From JAKFWF01 sp963732635 (lineage in GTDB: Bacteria > Pseudomonadota > Alphaproteobacteria > Rhizobiales > Hyphomicrobiaceae), in NCBI GenBank assembly GCA_963732635.1, contig CAVTAL010000019.1:367184-431183 (forward strand): a stretch of DNA of 64,000 nt. Direction: 5' to 3'. The notes below the pieces were generated by a model. It saw only the letters and a program-made list of their open reading frames with translations, searched no databases and was not told the DNA's origin. The position numbers and the translations under genes are program-made. Each line of letters opens with the position of its first letter. The first letter of the stretch is position 1. Positions 9,841 through 18,746 of the stretch are shown piece after piece.

Positions 9841-10826
9841 TGGTTGACGCAAGTTCCGTGCGTTCAGCGGCGATGGCCTTCGTCATCGCTGCACTCTTCA
9901 TTCTGGGATCAGCACCGGCTTGCGTGGCGCAGCCTGTCAATGGCGCTGCCGAGCGTCGCGCGATTGCTCGCGGCATCCAAAGTTGGGCCATCCAGTACCG
10001 GCGCATCAACGTTTTCGAGGTCGCTGCATCGCCATTCGACCTGACCGTGATCGATTTCAGACCCGACGTGCTGTTTGGCACGGAGTGGCCATTTCAGAAA
10101 TCGGACGTCCGGCTTATGCAGCGCAAATCCGACGGTAGCCGCAGGCTTTTGTTCGGCTACCTGTCGGTTGGGGAAGCCGAGGATTATCGTTGGTATTGGC
10201 CGCGCGCCTGGACCAACTCGCCGAACCAGCGTCCACCGTGGATCGGCACCGAGAATGAGCGCTGGCGTGGCAATTATCCCGTGCGCTTCTGGAACAGCGC
10301 CTGGCAGGACATCCTGTTCGGCCGGACCGAGGCCTACCTTGATCGGCTTATTGATGCTGGCTTTGACGGCGTCTATCTCGACAGGGTCGACGTCTATCAG
10401 GAGTTCGTCAACGAGCGGCCCTCTGCCGAGGCCGACATGGTCGATCTCGTGTCGCGATTGTCAGCTCATGCACACAGGCGCAATCCGCGTTTTCTGGTCA
10501 CGCTGCAGAACGCGGAGGAACTCACGGTGAAACCGGAGATCCGCGCCGCCATTGACGTCTTCGCCAAGGAAGATCTGTTCTTCGGTGTCGATCATGACGG
10601 GCGTCGCAATAGCCGTGAAGCGGTCGAGTATTCCGTTAGGCCGATGCGGGCGTTGCGTCGTGCTGGCGTCAAAGTGCTGCTGATCGAGTATCCCAGGGAC
10701 GAGGCGTCAGCGGCCGAAATACGCGGGCGGGCGGCGGCGGAAGGATTCACGCTCCTGCTGGCCGATCGTGGTCTGGGGGCTCTCGCACCGGTCTATCCCG
10801 CCGTCGCTGCCAGGGCCAAAAAATAA
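9840..10826 (+). CDS. Secreted GH114/TM1410-fold glycoside hydrolase, second copy
   Basis: A 328-residue paralogue of the preceding gene. The start ATG at 9840 overlaps the upstream TGA, implying translational coupling, and gives a signal peptide (MVDASSVRSAA to ACVAQ). The catalytic blocks are intact: YLSVGEAEDYRWYW and GFDGVYLDRVDVY, followed by TLQNAEELT. It lacks the long proline-rich linker of its neighbour. Substrate by family and context is a galactosamine-rich polymer such as Pel. Four adjacent divergent copies suggest old duplication with specialisation rather than recent amplification. Confidence 0.83.
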   Translation: MVDASSVRSAAMAFVIAALFILGSAPACVAQPVNGAAERRAIARGIQSWAIQYRRINVFEVAASPFDLTVIDFRPDVLFGTEWPFQKSDVRLMQRKSDGSRRLLFGYLSVGEAEDYRWYWPRAWTNSPNQRPPWIGTENERWRGNYPVRFWNSAWQDILFGRTEAYLDRLIDAGFDGVYLDRVDVYQEFVNERPSAEADMVDLVSRLSAHAHRRNPRFLVTLQNAEELTVKPEIRAAIDVFAKEDLFFGVDHDGRRNSREAVEYSVRPMRALRRAGVKVLLIEYPRDEASAAEIRGRAAAEGFTLLLADRGLGALAPVYPAVAARAKK

Positions 10827-10913
10827 TCGCGCGTCGACGCGCTGCCCTGGGTTATCCACGGTGCATCGCGCGCGTATATGATGCTCCCAGGTCATGATGG
10901 TGAAGGAGCCCAG

Positions 10914-11963
10914 ATGTTAGAGCAGCCTCTGTTTTGGGGTGTGTTGGTTTTTGTCGCGGTACTCGCCTATTTGATCGGGGCGCGGCGCAGGGAAGTGGTT
11001 GGTCAGACCGGTGGACAACCCCCACGGCCACGGTCTGACGGTGCTGTCGTCAAGTCGCAGGTGCCGGGTCAAATGGGCGCAACACCCAAATCTTCGGGGG
11101 CGATGCAACTCGCCGACGTTCGCAGTTGGGGCTATCAACTCCAAGACCTCGATATTGCGCGGGCGGCGGCCTCGCCATTCGATCTTCTGGTGATCGATTA
11201 CACCAAGGACGGATCGGAAGAGACCCGACTTAAACCGGCCGAGATCGAACGCCTAAAGCGCAAGCCGGATGGCAGCCGGCGCATCGTACTGGCCTATGTG
11301 TCGATCGGCGAGGCGGAAAGCTATCGTCCCTACTGGAACGCCGCGTGGAAGCGCGCCAAGCCCGACTGGTTGTTGCGCGAGAGCCGCGATTGGCCGGAGA
11401 ACTACTCCGTTTGTTTTTGGGACCCACAGTGGCAGCGCCTGATGTGCGGCGCGCCAGATGCCTATCTGGACCGCGTTCAAGCTCAGGGCTTCGACGGTGT
11501 CTATCTCGACAAGTGCGACGTGTTCGAGGATCTGCAGGCGCATGAGAAGAAGATCGCGGCCACGCGACCGGCGATCGAACGCGATATGGTGGCGTTCGTG
11601 CAGTCGATTTCACGCAATTTGAAAGCGCGCGATCCGAAGTTCCTCGTTGTCATGCAGAACGCAGAGGTTCTGCTCAATCATGCCGATCTGCTGGCAGCGA
11701 TTGATGGCATGGCCAAGGAGGAACTGGTCTACGGCGTTGACGCGCCCGAAAAGAAGAACGGTGATGACGAGATCGCCTGGTCGAAGCGGTGCCTCGACCA
11801 GGCTCGGGCGGCTGGCAAGCCGGTGTTCGTCGTCGAATATCTCAACGCGCGCGACAAGATCGCGAAGGCGGCCACGATGGTCGAGGAGTTCGGCTACGTG
11901 CTCTATATCGCGCCGAAGGACCGGCAGCTCAAACGACTTAATTACGACGTGCTAGAAGCCTGA
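10914..11963 (+). CDS. Membrane-anchored GH114/TM1410-fold glycoside hydrolase
   Basis: Fourth member of the tandem set, 349 residues. The chosen ATG has AAGGAG five bases upstream. The N-terminus is one uncleaved-looking transmembrane segment (LFWGVLVFVAVLAYLIGARRR), so the catalytic domain is probably tethered to the inner membrane facing the periplasm, unlike the two signal-peptide copies. Catalytic blocks are YVSIGEAESYR and GFDGVYLDKCDVF, with Arg-Val replaced by Lys-Cys, and VMQNAEVLL. Its last 26 bases overlap the 3' end of the convergent pelG-like gene. The mix of soluble and tethered hydrolases suggests action at more than one step of polymer export. Confidence 0.83.
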   Translation: MLEQPLFWGVLVFVAVLAYLIGARRREVVGQTGGQPPRPRSDGAVVKSQVPGQMGATPKSSGAMQLADVRSWGYQLQDLDIARAAASPFDLLVIDYTKDGSEETRLKPAEIERLKRKPDGSRRIVLAYVSIGEAESYRPYWNAAWKRAKPDWLLRESRDWPENYSVCFWDPQWQRLMCGAPDAYLDRVQAQGFDGVYLDKCDVFEDLQAHEKKIAATRPAIERDMVAFVQSISRNLKARDPKFLVVMQNAEVLLNHADLLAAIDGMAKEELVYGVDAPEKKNGDDEIAWSKRCLDQARAAGKPVFVVEYLNARDKIAKAATMVEEFGYVLYIAPKDRQLKRLNYDVLEA

Positions 11964-13392
11964 GGATCAGCCAACGTCGGTCGATCTTGTGCGCGGTCGA
12001 TTGGCGGATGGTTGGGTTGTTGCCGATGAAGGTCAGGAAGTTCAGCTTGGCGAAGGTTCGGTCGGCGAGCACCAGCGCGACGAGGCTCGATATCAGGCAA
12101 GCGAGAAAGTAGCCGACACCATAGTAGTCCTCGCTGATAGCGAGTGTAATCGCCGTCAGCACCAAATTGAGTACAAAGAACAGCAACTGCATCGCCAGGT
12201 AGAGCCTGCGCCTATCGAAAAACAGCAGGATCGACGTCGAGGCGATGAAGATGAACTGGAACACCGCGCCCAATGCGCCAAATCGCAGGATGGCGATCTG
12301 GCGGAATTGTAGGTTCAAGGCTTCCACGATTGCTGGCGCGCTCAGTATGAGCACGGCGCATATGCCGACCTGGGCAACCGTGATCAGTGTCAGGTTGTCG
12401 AGCGTATAGCTTGCCAACCGAGCGCGTGATGCCTCGATCTGCTTGATCGTGCCGTGTGACTTGATCGTCGCATAGTAGTGCTGGTAGCGATCGAAGAAAT
12501 CGGTCTCAAGCTTCATCACAAAGGCCGCGAGCGAAGGGATGATTACCAGCGAAGAGATGAACATGGCGCTGTCATAGAGCGGTGCGTGGATCAATCCACC
12601 CTCGACGCGCTCGCCCACCGAGGAGAGCCAGAACACCCACTTATCAACCCAGACACCGGCGGTGCCGAACAAGGCGCCGACCGCAAGATGCCAATAGAGG
12701 CCAGCACCCTTCCATAGTTCGTGGACACCATGAACGACGGACGTCACCGGTTGCGGGAACGTGCGCAGAATGCGCACCGTCAGGCCCAGGAATGTCATCG
12801 TCAATCCAACGAGAAAGCCTGCTGCCATGCCGGCTGGACCAAGTTCCAGCGTGGCGGCCGCGACCGAGCCAACCAGAGCCACGACGAGGCCGACGAGAAA
12901 CGACAGAGTAACGCCGGTGTAGTCGCGGACGGCGCCGCAAAAACAAAGCGCCACCCAGATGAGTGCGACAAGCAGCGACAGCGCCGCCAACGAAAAAGCC
13001 ACCGGTGCGGGCAAGTTGAACACCAGGCACAAAATAGCAACGCCAATGCCGGAAGCCAGCAGTGACCAGATGAATGCGCCGAACAGCAACGCCGGTACGT
13101 CTTGCGGTCGCTTCATCCACAAGGCGTCGGCCACGCGGCGGGTGGCGACGATCGTTACTGGCGCCGTCAATACCAACGAGCCGCCGAAGGCATAGATCAC
13201 GACGACGCGGAACGTCGCCACGGTGGCCCGGCCGGCGATCTCCTCGGTCAGCATTGTGATTGCGGCGAGTGCGAAGATCGTGAAAAGCCACGGCCCGGCG
13301 GCGATCACCGCCGCATGTCCGGCGGCGGCGACGACAGAGGAAATGGATTCCTGACGGCCTAGTTTACGGAGTTGGAAGCCAATGCCGGCCAT
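11938..13392 (-). CDS. pelG: PelG-like polysaccharide export membrane protein
   Basis: Polytopic inner-membrane protein of 484 residues with about twelve hydrophobic segments. It begins MAGIGFQLRKLGRQES, the characteristic PelG start. In Pseudomonas, PelG works with PelD, PelE and PelF to move the growing Pel polymer across the inner membrane and is related to MOP flippases. I start at the ATG at 13392, five bases after the pelF stop, because upstream residues look like read-through of the pelF end. It is last in the operon, and its 3' end overlaps the convergent hydrolase gene. Confidence 0.88.
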   Translation of the reverse strand: MAGIGFQLRKLGRQESISSVVAAAGHAAVIAAGPWLFTIFALAAITMLTEEIAGRATVATFRVVVIYAFGGSLVLTAPVTIVATRRVADALWMKRPQDVPALLFGAFIWSLLASGIGVAILCLVFNLPAPVAFSLAALSLLVALIWVALCFCGAVRDYTGVTLSFLVGLVVALVGSVAAATLELGPAGMAAGFLVGLTMTFLGLTVRILRTFPQPVTSVVHGVHELWKGAGLYWHLAVGALFGTAGVWVDKWVFWLSSVGERVEGGLIHAPLYDSAMFISSLVIIPSLAAFVMKLETDFFDRYQHYYATIKSHGTIKQIEASRARLASYTLDNLTLITVAQVGICAVLILSAPAIVEALNLQFRQIAILRFGALGAVFQFIFIASTSILLFFDRRRLYLAMQLLFFVLNLVLTAITLAISEDYYGVGYFLACLISSLVALVLADRTFAKLNFLTFIGNNPTIRQSTAHKIDRRWLILRLLARRN

Positions 13393-13397
13393 GCGCG

Positions 13398-14966
13398 TCA
13401 GGCCTCCTGGACGTCGGATAGTGGCACTTGCTGGGCGGTCGGCATGGCGACCAGCCTGGCGTAGAGCGTGGTGTAGGCTTCGACCGCCTGCCTCGATGTA
13501 TAGGTGTTGGCGACGCGCGCCAGCAACGCCTCGCCGCATCGACGACGTCGTTGTGGATCGAGTAGCAGTGCGCCGACGGCATTGGCGATCTGGTTGGGCG
13601 CGACGAGATCACAGACGATTCCGCCAGGGCCGAGGGCCGGAACCTCGTCGGGCCGTCCTTCGATGATTTCACGGCAGGAACCAACGTTGGTGGCGACGAA
13701 CGGGATGCGCGCGGCGCCGGCTTCTAGGATGACCAGCGGCTGGCTCTCGCTGAGGCTGGTCAGAACGCAGACATGGATGCGCGGCATGTAATCGACGATA
13801 TTGACCGTGCCGGTGAATTCAACTGTTCCGGCCACGTCGAGGTCACGTACGAGGCGCTCGCACTCGGCGAAATACTCGGGGTCTTCGTCGGTCGGGCCAA
13901 GGATCAAGGCGTGCAGATTGGGAATATGCGCGCGCAGCAGGTGCGCGGCGGCAATGAACGATTTTACATCCTTGATCGGCACCACGCGGCCGATCAGTGC
14001 CATGGTCGGTCGCGCATCATCGGCGGCGGTGGCGAGCTTGGCAAACCGGGCGAGGTCGATGCCGTTGGCAATCACCGACAGTTGCTGTTCGGTGGCGCCC
14101 AGCACGCGTTGGGCGCGTTGGTTATCCTCATAGAGGGTGACGACGTCGCTGCAGGCCTCGTAACAGGTTCGTGCGTAACCTTCGAACGCCTGGATCCACA
14201 TGTCACGCAGGTCGACACGCGGGTCATCGAGGGCATGGCCCTTGTCGACGGTGTCGGCGACCCAGTCGGCCATCAATAATTCAATGCGGCGCTCGTTGGT
14301 ATAGATCCCGTGCTCCGTCAGTACCGCTGGGCGGCCGGTTTCCAATGCCGCCCGGGCCGCCAGCACGCCGGCATAGCCGGTTGAAATCGTATGATATGCG
14401 CGGGCCTTCGGCAGCGGGAATTCGAGCGTCGCGAACAGACCGCCGAGCAACGCGCGCCAAGCCCAGAAGAAGTCAAGGAACGAACTGTAGGGCATGGTGC
14501 GGTCGTACATTCGCCGCACGATTTGCCAGGCCATCGGTGAGTTGAACATCACCTGGGGCGGCACGATGCCGCGCAACCGCTCGAATTCGGACATCACCGT
14601 ACGAAGGGCCGTGGCACCACCATGCCCGATCAGATCGGTCAAGGCATCGGCGAGCCGATCCGCGCGCGGGTACTCCTTCTGCATAATGACCGGTCGGGCG
14701 CCGAAGTCCTGCAAATAGAGATGCTGAAACGATACCACGTTGGGCGGCAACTGATAGCGTGGGGCGAGATCGGTCGGTCGTGGCCACAGAGTCACAATAG
14801 CAAAACGCGTTTGCGGCTGGGTTCTGATCAACCAGTCGATCCAGCCCGAAACACCGCCCGCGATATAGGGATAGCAGCCCTCAACGATGATGCAGACGTC
14901 GACCTCAGGGTGGACGGCCGATGTGATCCCAGCCAAGGAGGCCGGATCGGGGACGGCGCGCTGCAT
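13398..14966 (-). CDS. pelF: PelF-type GT4 glycosyltransferase
   Basis: Predicted cytoplasmic polymerase that adds GalNAc from UDP-GalNAc to the Pel chain. The 522-residue protein has the PelF N-terminal signature VEGCYPYIAGGVSGW (about residues 28-42) and TEHGIYTNER. Its GT-B C-terminal half holds ALIGRVVPIKDVKSFI and the donor-binding EX7E region SLSESQPLVILEAG. The length is close to Pseudomonas PelF (about 507). The start ATG overlaps the pelE-like stop (TGATG), indicating translational coupling. It belongs to the six-gene - strand operon. Confidence 0.92.
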   Translation of the reverse strand: MQRAVPDPASLAGITSAVHPEVDVCIIVEGCYPYIAGGVSGWIDWLIRTQPQTRFAIVTLWPRPTDLAPRYQLPPNVVSFQHLYLQDFGARPVIMQKEYPRADRLADALTDLIGHGGATALRTVMSEFERLRGIVPPQVMFNSPMAWQIVRRMYDRTMPYSSFLDFFWAWRALLGGLFATLEFPLPKARAYHTISTGYAGVLAARAALETGRPAVLTEHGIYTNERRIELLMADWVADTVDKGHALDDPRVDLRDMWIQAFEGYARTCYEACSDVVTLYEDNQRAQRVLGATEQQLSVIANGIDLARFAKLATAADDARPTMALIGRVVPIKDVKSFIAAAHLLRAHIPNLHALILGPTDEDPEYFAECERLVRDLDVAGTVEFTGTVNIVDYMPRIHVCVLTSLSESQPLVILEAGAARIPFVATNVGSCREIIEGRPDEVPALGPGGIVCDLVAPNQIANAVGALLLDPQRRRRCGEALLARVANTYTSRQAVEAYTTLYARLVAMPTAQQVPLSDVQEA

Positions 14967-15973
14967 CAGCGTGCCTCCAAGGCTGTCAGTCGTCTTGCCC
15001 GTCGCACCCTGTAGCGGCCAGCGTCGGCCAATGCCGCGATCCGTCGACCGACCCGCAATTCCACGAACCGTCCCTCGCGCAACAATTCCGTCTCGGCGGC
15101 GGCGCGCTGGAGAACCGGCAGTGGCTGTAGCCGCATGGGGACGCTATTGCCAGTAGGTATCGAGCGCAGTCGCTGCGCAATGGCACCGGCTCGAATCCGA
15201 TCACCTTCGTCGAGCAACCCGCTGGCCACGGCGGCATCGAGCTGATCCGCGGCAGCCAGAGCCCCGATACCATCAACATCGGAGAGTGCGTCGCTGAGAG
15301 CGTGGCGATCGACCAAAGCGCGCAGGTCGCCGCGCACGCGCGTCGCGACGGCGGCTGCTTGTACCCGTATCACCGGCTCCGGGCTCTTCAGCGCCATCAT
15401 GAGCACAGGCAGATAATCGGGATGGAAATTTCGCGCGATGATGCCAAGTGCCGCCTGGCGATCGTTAAGTGATCCGCGTTCCATGATTGCGGCAAACGAC
15501 GGCGGCGCTCTTTCGGTAAGATCGGAGGTACGGCCCGACATTACCTGCTCGCACAGGCGCGTCACGTCGTCTGTTTCGACGGCCATGGCAATGCGCTGGT
15601 ACCATTCGTCGAGCAGCTTAGGGTCGTCCTGGCGTCGGCGCGCTAGCATGATTGCGGCAACACCGGCGAGGGCCCCCACCGGGCCGGCGGCGGCTACCGA
15701 AACCGTGACCAAAAGGGGCAAGGAACAATCGCCACCCCTATGGCAACTCCAATAGGCCCAACACGCTAGTCCGACTACGAGGCCGAAATGCGAGGCGGCG
15801 ACAACTTGCCAGCCGATGCGGTCAGTGAGGTAGGCCTGGAGCAAGAATACTTCGATCGCGGCCACCACCAAGCCCGCAAGCGCCAATGACAACACTATGC
15901 CCGCTCGACCACCACGACGGGCCGGGGAGTCGGCTTCAGTCGGCTCCATGAGGCTGGGTCGTGCGACGCTCAT
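14966..15973 (-). CDS. pelE: PelE-like membrane protein with helical repeats
   Basis: A 335-residue protein assigned by position and architecture. It has a cytosolic N-terminus, hydrophobic segments at about residues 25-48, 60-75 and 85-110, then a long alpha-helical domain with HEAT/TPR-like repetition (LPVLMMALKSPEPVIRVQAA). PelE of Pseudomonas has the same order, two membrane helices then helical repeats, and links PelD to PelF. Sequence similarity is not strong enough by eye to be certain. It sits one base after the pelD-like stop and overlaps the pelF start, as in pelDEFG operons. Confidence 0.72.
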   Translation of the reverse strand: MSVARPSLMEPTEADSPARRGGRAGIVLSLALAGLVVAAIEVFLLQAYLTDRIGWQVVAASHFGLVVGLACWAYWSCHRGGDCSLPLLVTVSVAAAGPVGALAGVAAIMLARRRQDDPKLLDEWYQRIAMAVETDDVTRLCEQVMSGRTSDLTERAPPSFAAIMERGSLNDRQAALGIIARNFHPDYLPVLMMALKSPEPVIRVQAAAVATRVRGDLRALVDRHALSDALSDVDGIGALAAADQLDAAVASGLLDEGDRIRAGAIAQRLRSIPTGNSVPMRLQPLPVLQRAAAETELLREGRFVELRVGRRIAALADAGRYRVRRARRLTALEAR

Positions 15974-15974
15974 C

Positions 15975-17132
15975 TCAGCGGTTCACAGAGGAAATCTGGC
16001 GCTGCACTGGTTCGCTTGCGGCATGGGGGGGTAAGGGCTCGCGGCCACGCAGCCATCGAAGATGGCGCCAGATCTTCTGCGATGACGACAGCGGCGGGCC
16101 AACGGGTGCAATGATCGCGGGGCCTGGCCTTCCAGTGGCTCGCGCCTCCAGTGCTGGAGCGAATGCCAGCGCCATGCCAGCTAACGCCGGTATAATTGAC
16201 GGGGTGAGGATGCTTGCAGGCAACTGTTCGATCTTCAGCATGCCAGCGACCTGACGTACCATGCTGGCATGCGCGTTTGTCGAGGCGAAAACGGGCACGG
16301 CGGCAATTCCGGTGCCAGCCAGCTGTGCCTCGCCTTCCGGCGTCAGCACACAAGCGGCGCTACCATCGACGACAATTGATCGATAGAGCGGTTCGGTGGG
16401 TCCAATCCACGGCAGGGGATGGCCATCCAACGTTCCGTGGGTTGAGGCCACAATTCGCAGGCCGGTGGCGTCGGCGCAATAAAGCGTAGCACTGCCTCCG
16501 GGCAAGGCCACGGCGACCAACTTTGTCAGTAGTGGGCTTAATTCCCTTCCTTCGGCGGTGGAACTGGCGGTGTTGGCAAGATGCAGTGCTGCTAGCACGC
16601 TCAGCGGATCGGAGTCGTGTCGCATGGCAATCTGTCGTTCGAGGGCGGTGCAGTGGGTCCGGAGATTACGTGCGTAATCGGCGATTGCGGCGCGTTGGCT
16701 GGTTAGTTCCGAGACCCTGCTTACCAGTTCGCGCTTGTGCGCGATCTGGCGCATGCGGAATTGACCGACCAACACGGCGGCACCGATCCACAGGATGGGC
16801 TCGATCCATACCTTCAGCAGGTAGTTGAAGTACGTCTCCGACGTGCTTTGTTCAGGAAACCCGGTACCAACCGTCAAGGCGATCGCGACACCGGCGGCAA
16901 CCAGACCGCTTATCGTGCCATACTGCACGCTCAGCAAAAGCACCGGGACCCAGAACGGATGGGGTCGGATTTCGGCAAGTTCGATCCCGGGATGGAACCA
17001 ATCGCCGAGGACCAGCGCGGAGTACAGCACCGCGATTTCCAAGAACGCCGCGAGCGGCGGCAACACCGGCAGCACCGCTTCGGCGGCGGAACGCGGAGCA
17101 AGACGTTCGGTGGCGCTGGTCGGCTGTTTCAA
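15975..17132 (-). CDS. pelD: PelD-like membrane GAF-domain protein lacking the c-di-GMP-binding domain
   Basis: 385 residues from a TTG start with GGAG six bases upstream. Four hydrophobic segments (about residues 20-125) are followed by a helical linker and a GAF-like domain (about 170-310, with TLYCADATGLRIVAS and LYRSIVVDGSAACVL), then a basic tail. Pseudomonas PelD has the same membrane and GAF layout but ends in a degenerate GGDEF domain whose RxxD site binds c-di-GMP and switches on Pel synthesis. I find no GGDEF-like segment and no RxxD motif anywhere in this protein. Activation is therefore probably not by c-di-GMP binding at this site. The gene lies between the TPR gene and the pelE-like gene. 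Confidence 0.77.
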   Translation of the reverse strand: MKQPTSATERLAPRSAAEAVLPVLPPLAAFLEIAVLYSALVLGDWFHPGIELAEIRPHPFWVPVLLLSVQYGTISGLVAAGVAIALTVGTGFPEQSTSETYFNYLLKVWIEPILWIGAAVLVGQFRMRQIAHKRELVSRVSELTSQRAAIADYARNLRTHCTALERQIAMRHDSDPLSVLAALHLANTASSTAEGRELSPLLTKLVAVALPGGSATLYCADATGLRIVASTHGTLDGHPLPWIGPTEPLYRSIVVDGSAACVLTPEGEAQLAGTGIAAVPVFASTNAHASMVRQVAGMLKIEQLPASILTPSIIPALAGMALAFAPALEARATGRPGPAIIAPVGPPLSSSQKIWRHLRWLRGREPLPPHAASEPVQRQISSVNR

Positions 17133-17270
17133 GGGGTGCTCCGTTGGCTCCCGCGTCGCAGGGGCCGCACTGCCATATAATCAGACATATCGAAGAAGGG
17201 TGATACCAGACGTGCCGCGCGACTAGCAACTTCCGCGCCCATGCCCCTGGCCAATCCTTCACCTGCCTCG

Positions 17271-18746
17271 CTAATTGACGGTATTGCCGAACGGATTTGG
17301 CGTGCCCTGTTGCAACGGTGCAACATTCTGCTTCTGCTTGCCGATGACGATTGGCGCACGGCGGATTCTGGAGCGTGTGATCCGCCGGGGGCGGCGAATC
17401 ATGCGCTGCTCGACAGTTACGTTTTTGGCCTGGGTTTCGGCCGGGGCATCCACGCCCATGCGTCGAAGCATTTCGGCGGCGACTTCGGTCCGCCCAGTGC
17501 GATCCATCAGTTTCGCCCACAGGGACAGACGCCACTCGTCGAGTTCGTCAACGGCAACAGTCGACAACAGACTTTGGCCAGCCTCGGGTGCGCCCCGTTG
17601 CAGCGCCGCGGCGGCGCCCAGCAGGGGGTTCTCGGACCATACCTCCGGCTTTATGTGCGCGCGCACAACTTCGAAGTCGGCCTGTCGTCCGGTGGCAGCA
17701 AGTGCCTCGGCAAGGGCAACGAGGTCTGGCTGGGTCAGTTTCGCAAGTCCGTAGCGGCGGCCCGCCACCATGGCGATGTCCGGATCCTCGGCATCGAGCG
17801 TGGCAACCATGAACCGCGAAATCATGTCTTCGGAATTGAAGTGCGCTTTTTCGTACCAGCCACGCAGGTAGGATTTGGCCGCCAGAGGCTCACCACGGTC
17901 CAGCATCAACTCGGCGACCGCAAGCGAGACCGCATCACCAGGAACTGATATTTCACGCGCAAGTTCAATGCCGAGATCGTGCTTGTTGGCGTTTGCAAGC
18001 AAATTGATGAGCGATAGCGCGAGCCGGGTTTCGCGCTGACCGCGCAACCAGCGTAGCGCCCGTCGATAGGCTTCACGGGGCTGGTCAAGTTCGAGTAATG
18101 TGGAAATGAGTTGGGTACGCTCGCGCTCGTTTTTCAACCTGCGCACATCGTCGACGCTTCGCAATAGCGCCGATGCCTGGGCGAAGTCCCCATCGACTGA
18201 GACAAGGCTCGCAAGCCTGACGAGATCATCCGGCCGACGGTAGCCATGCTGGCGACACGATTGGATTGCGGCTTGCTCTTCAGCAGTGGCGCCCTGGACC
18301 CGAAGGATGCCGATCAACTCTCTGCAAGTCTCTTCACTGTGGCGCACCGCCAACTGGTTGCGTAGCGCCGCAAGGTAGGCGGGGCGATCCTGCGTCATCT
18401 TGTAGAAGCTTGCCGCACGCTTGAGAATGTTGGGATCGCGTGGTCGGCGCTGCTGGAGTTCGACGAGAATTGTTCGCGCTTTGTCGATCTGGCCTTGTTG
18501 CTCATAGAATGCTTCGAGTTGCATCATGCTGCGGATGTCGCGATTGCCGTTGGCAAAGCCCTTTTCAAGTAGGGCCAGGGCCTGTTGTGTTTGGCCGTCG
18601 CGCTCAAGCATGGCGACGCGCTGGACCTGACCAGGCAGCAAGGCGTAGCCGATGCCGAGGGCCCCGACGAACAGCACGGCCATAATCAGCCAGTGTGGGG
18701 GAATGGCGGGAGCGCGGCCCAATCGTTCAACGAGGGCGCTACTCAT
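17271..18746 (-). CDS. Membrane-anchored TPR protein of the pel-like operon (partial PelB analogue)
   Basis: 491 residues from the ATG at 18746, which overlaps the last eight bases of the deacetylase gene. One N-terminal transmembrane segment (HWLIMAVLFVGALGIGYALL) anchors a periplasmic array of tetratricopeptide-like helices covering most of the protein; the C-terminus is very basic (MIRRPRRITRSRIRRAP). PelB in Pseudomonas has a similar TPR region that guides the polymer and binds PelA, but continues into a large outer-membrane beta-barrel. That barrel is absent here and nothing barrel-like or PelC-like lies nearby. I infer the scaffold role only. Confidence 0.72.
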   Translation of the reverse strand: MSSALVERLGRAPAIPPHWLIMAVLFVGALGIGYALLPGQVQRVAMLERDGQTQQALALLEKGFANGNRDIRSMMQLEAFYEQQGQIDKARTILVELQQRRPRDPNILKRAASFYKMTQDRPAYLAALRNQLAVRHSEETCRELIGILRVQGATAEEQAAIQSCRQHGYRRPDDLVRLASLVSVDGDFAQASALLRSVDDVRRLKNERERTQLISTLLELDQPREAYRRALRWLRGQRETRLALSLINLLANANKHDLGIELAREISVPGDAVSLAVAELMLDRGEPLAAKSYLRGWYEKAHFNSEDMISRFMVATLDAEDPDIAMVAGRRYGLAKLTQPDLVALAEALAATGRQADFEVVRAHIKPEVWSENPLLGAAAALQRGAPEAGQSLLSTVAVDELDEWRLSLWAKLMDRTGRTEVAAEMLRRMGVDAPAETQAKNVTVEQRMIRRPRRITRSRIRRAPIVIGKQKQNVAPLQQGTPNPFGNTVN

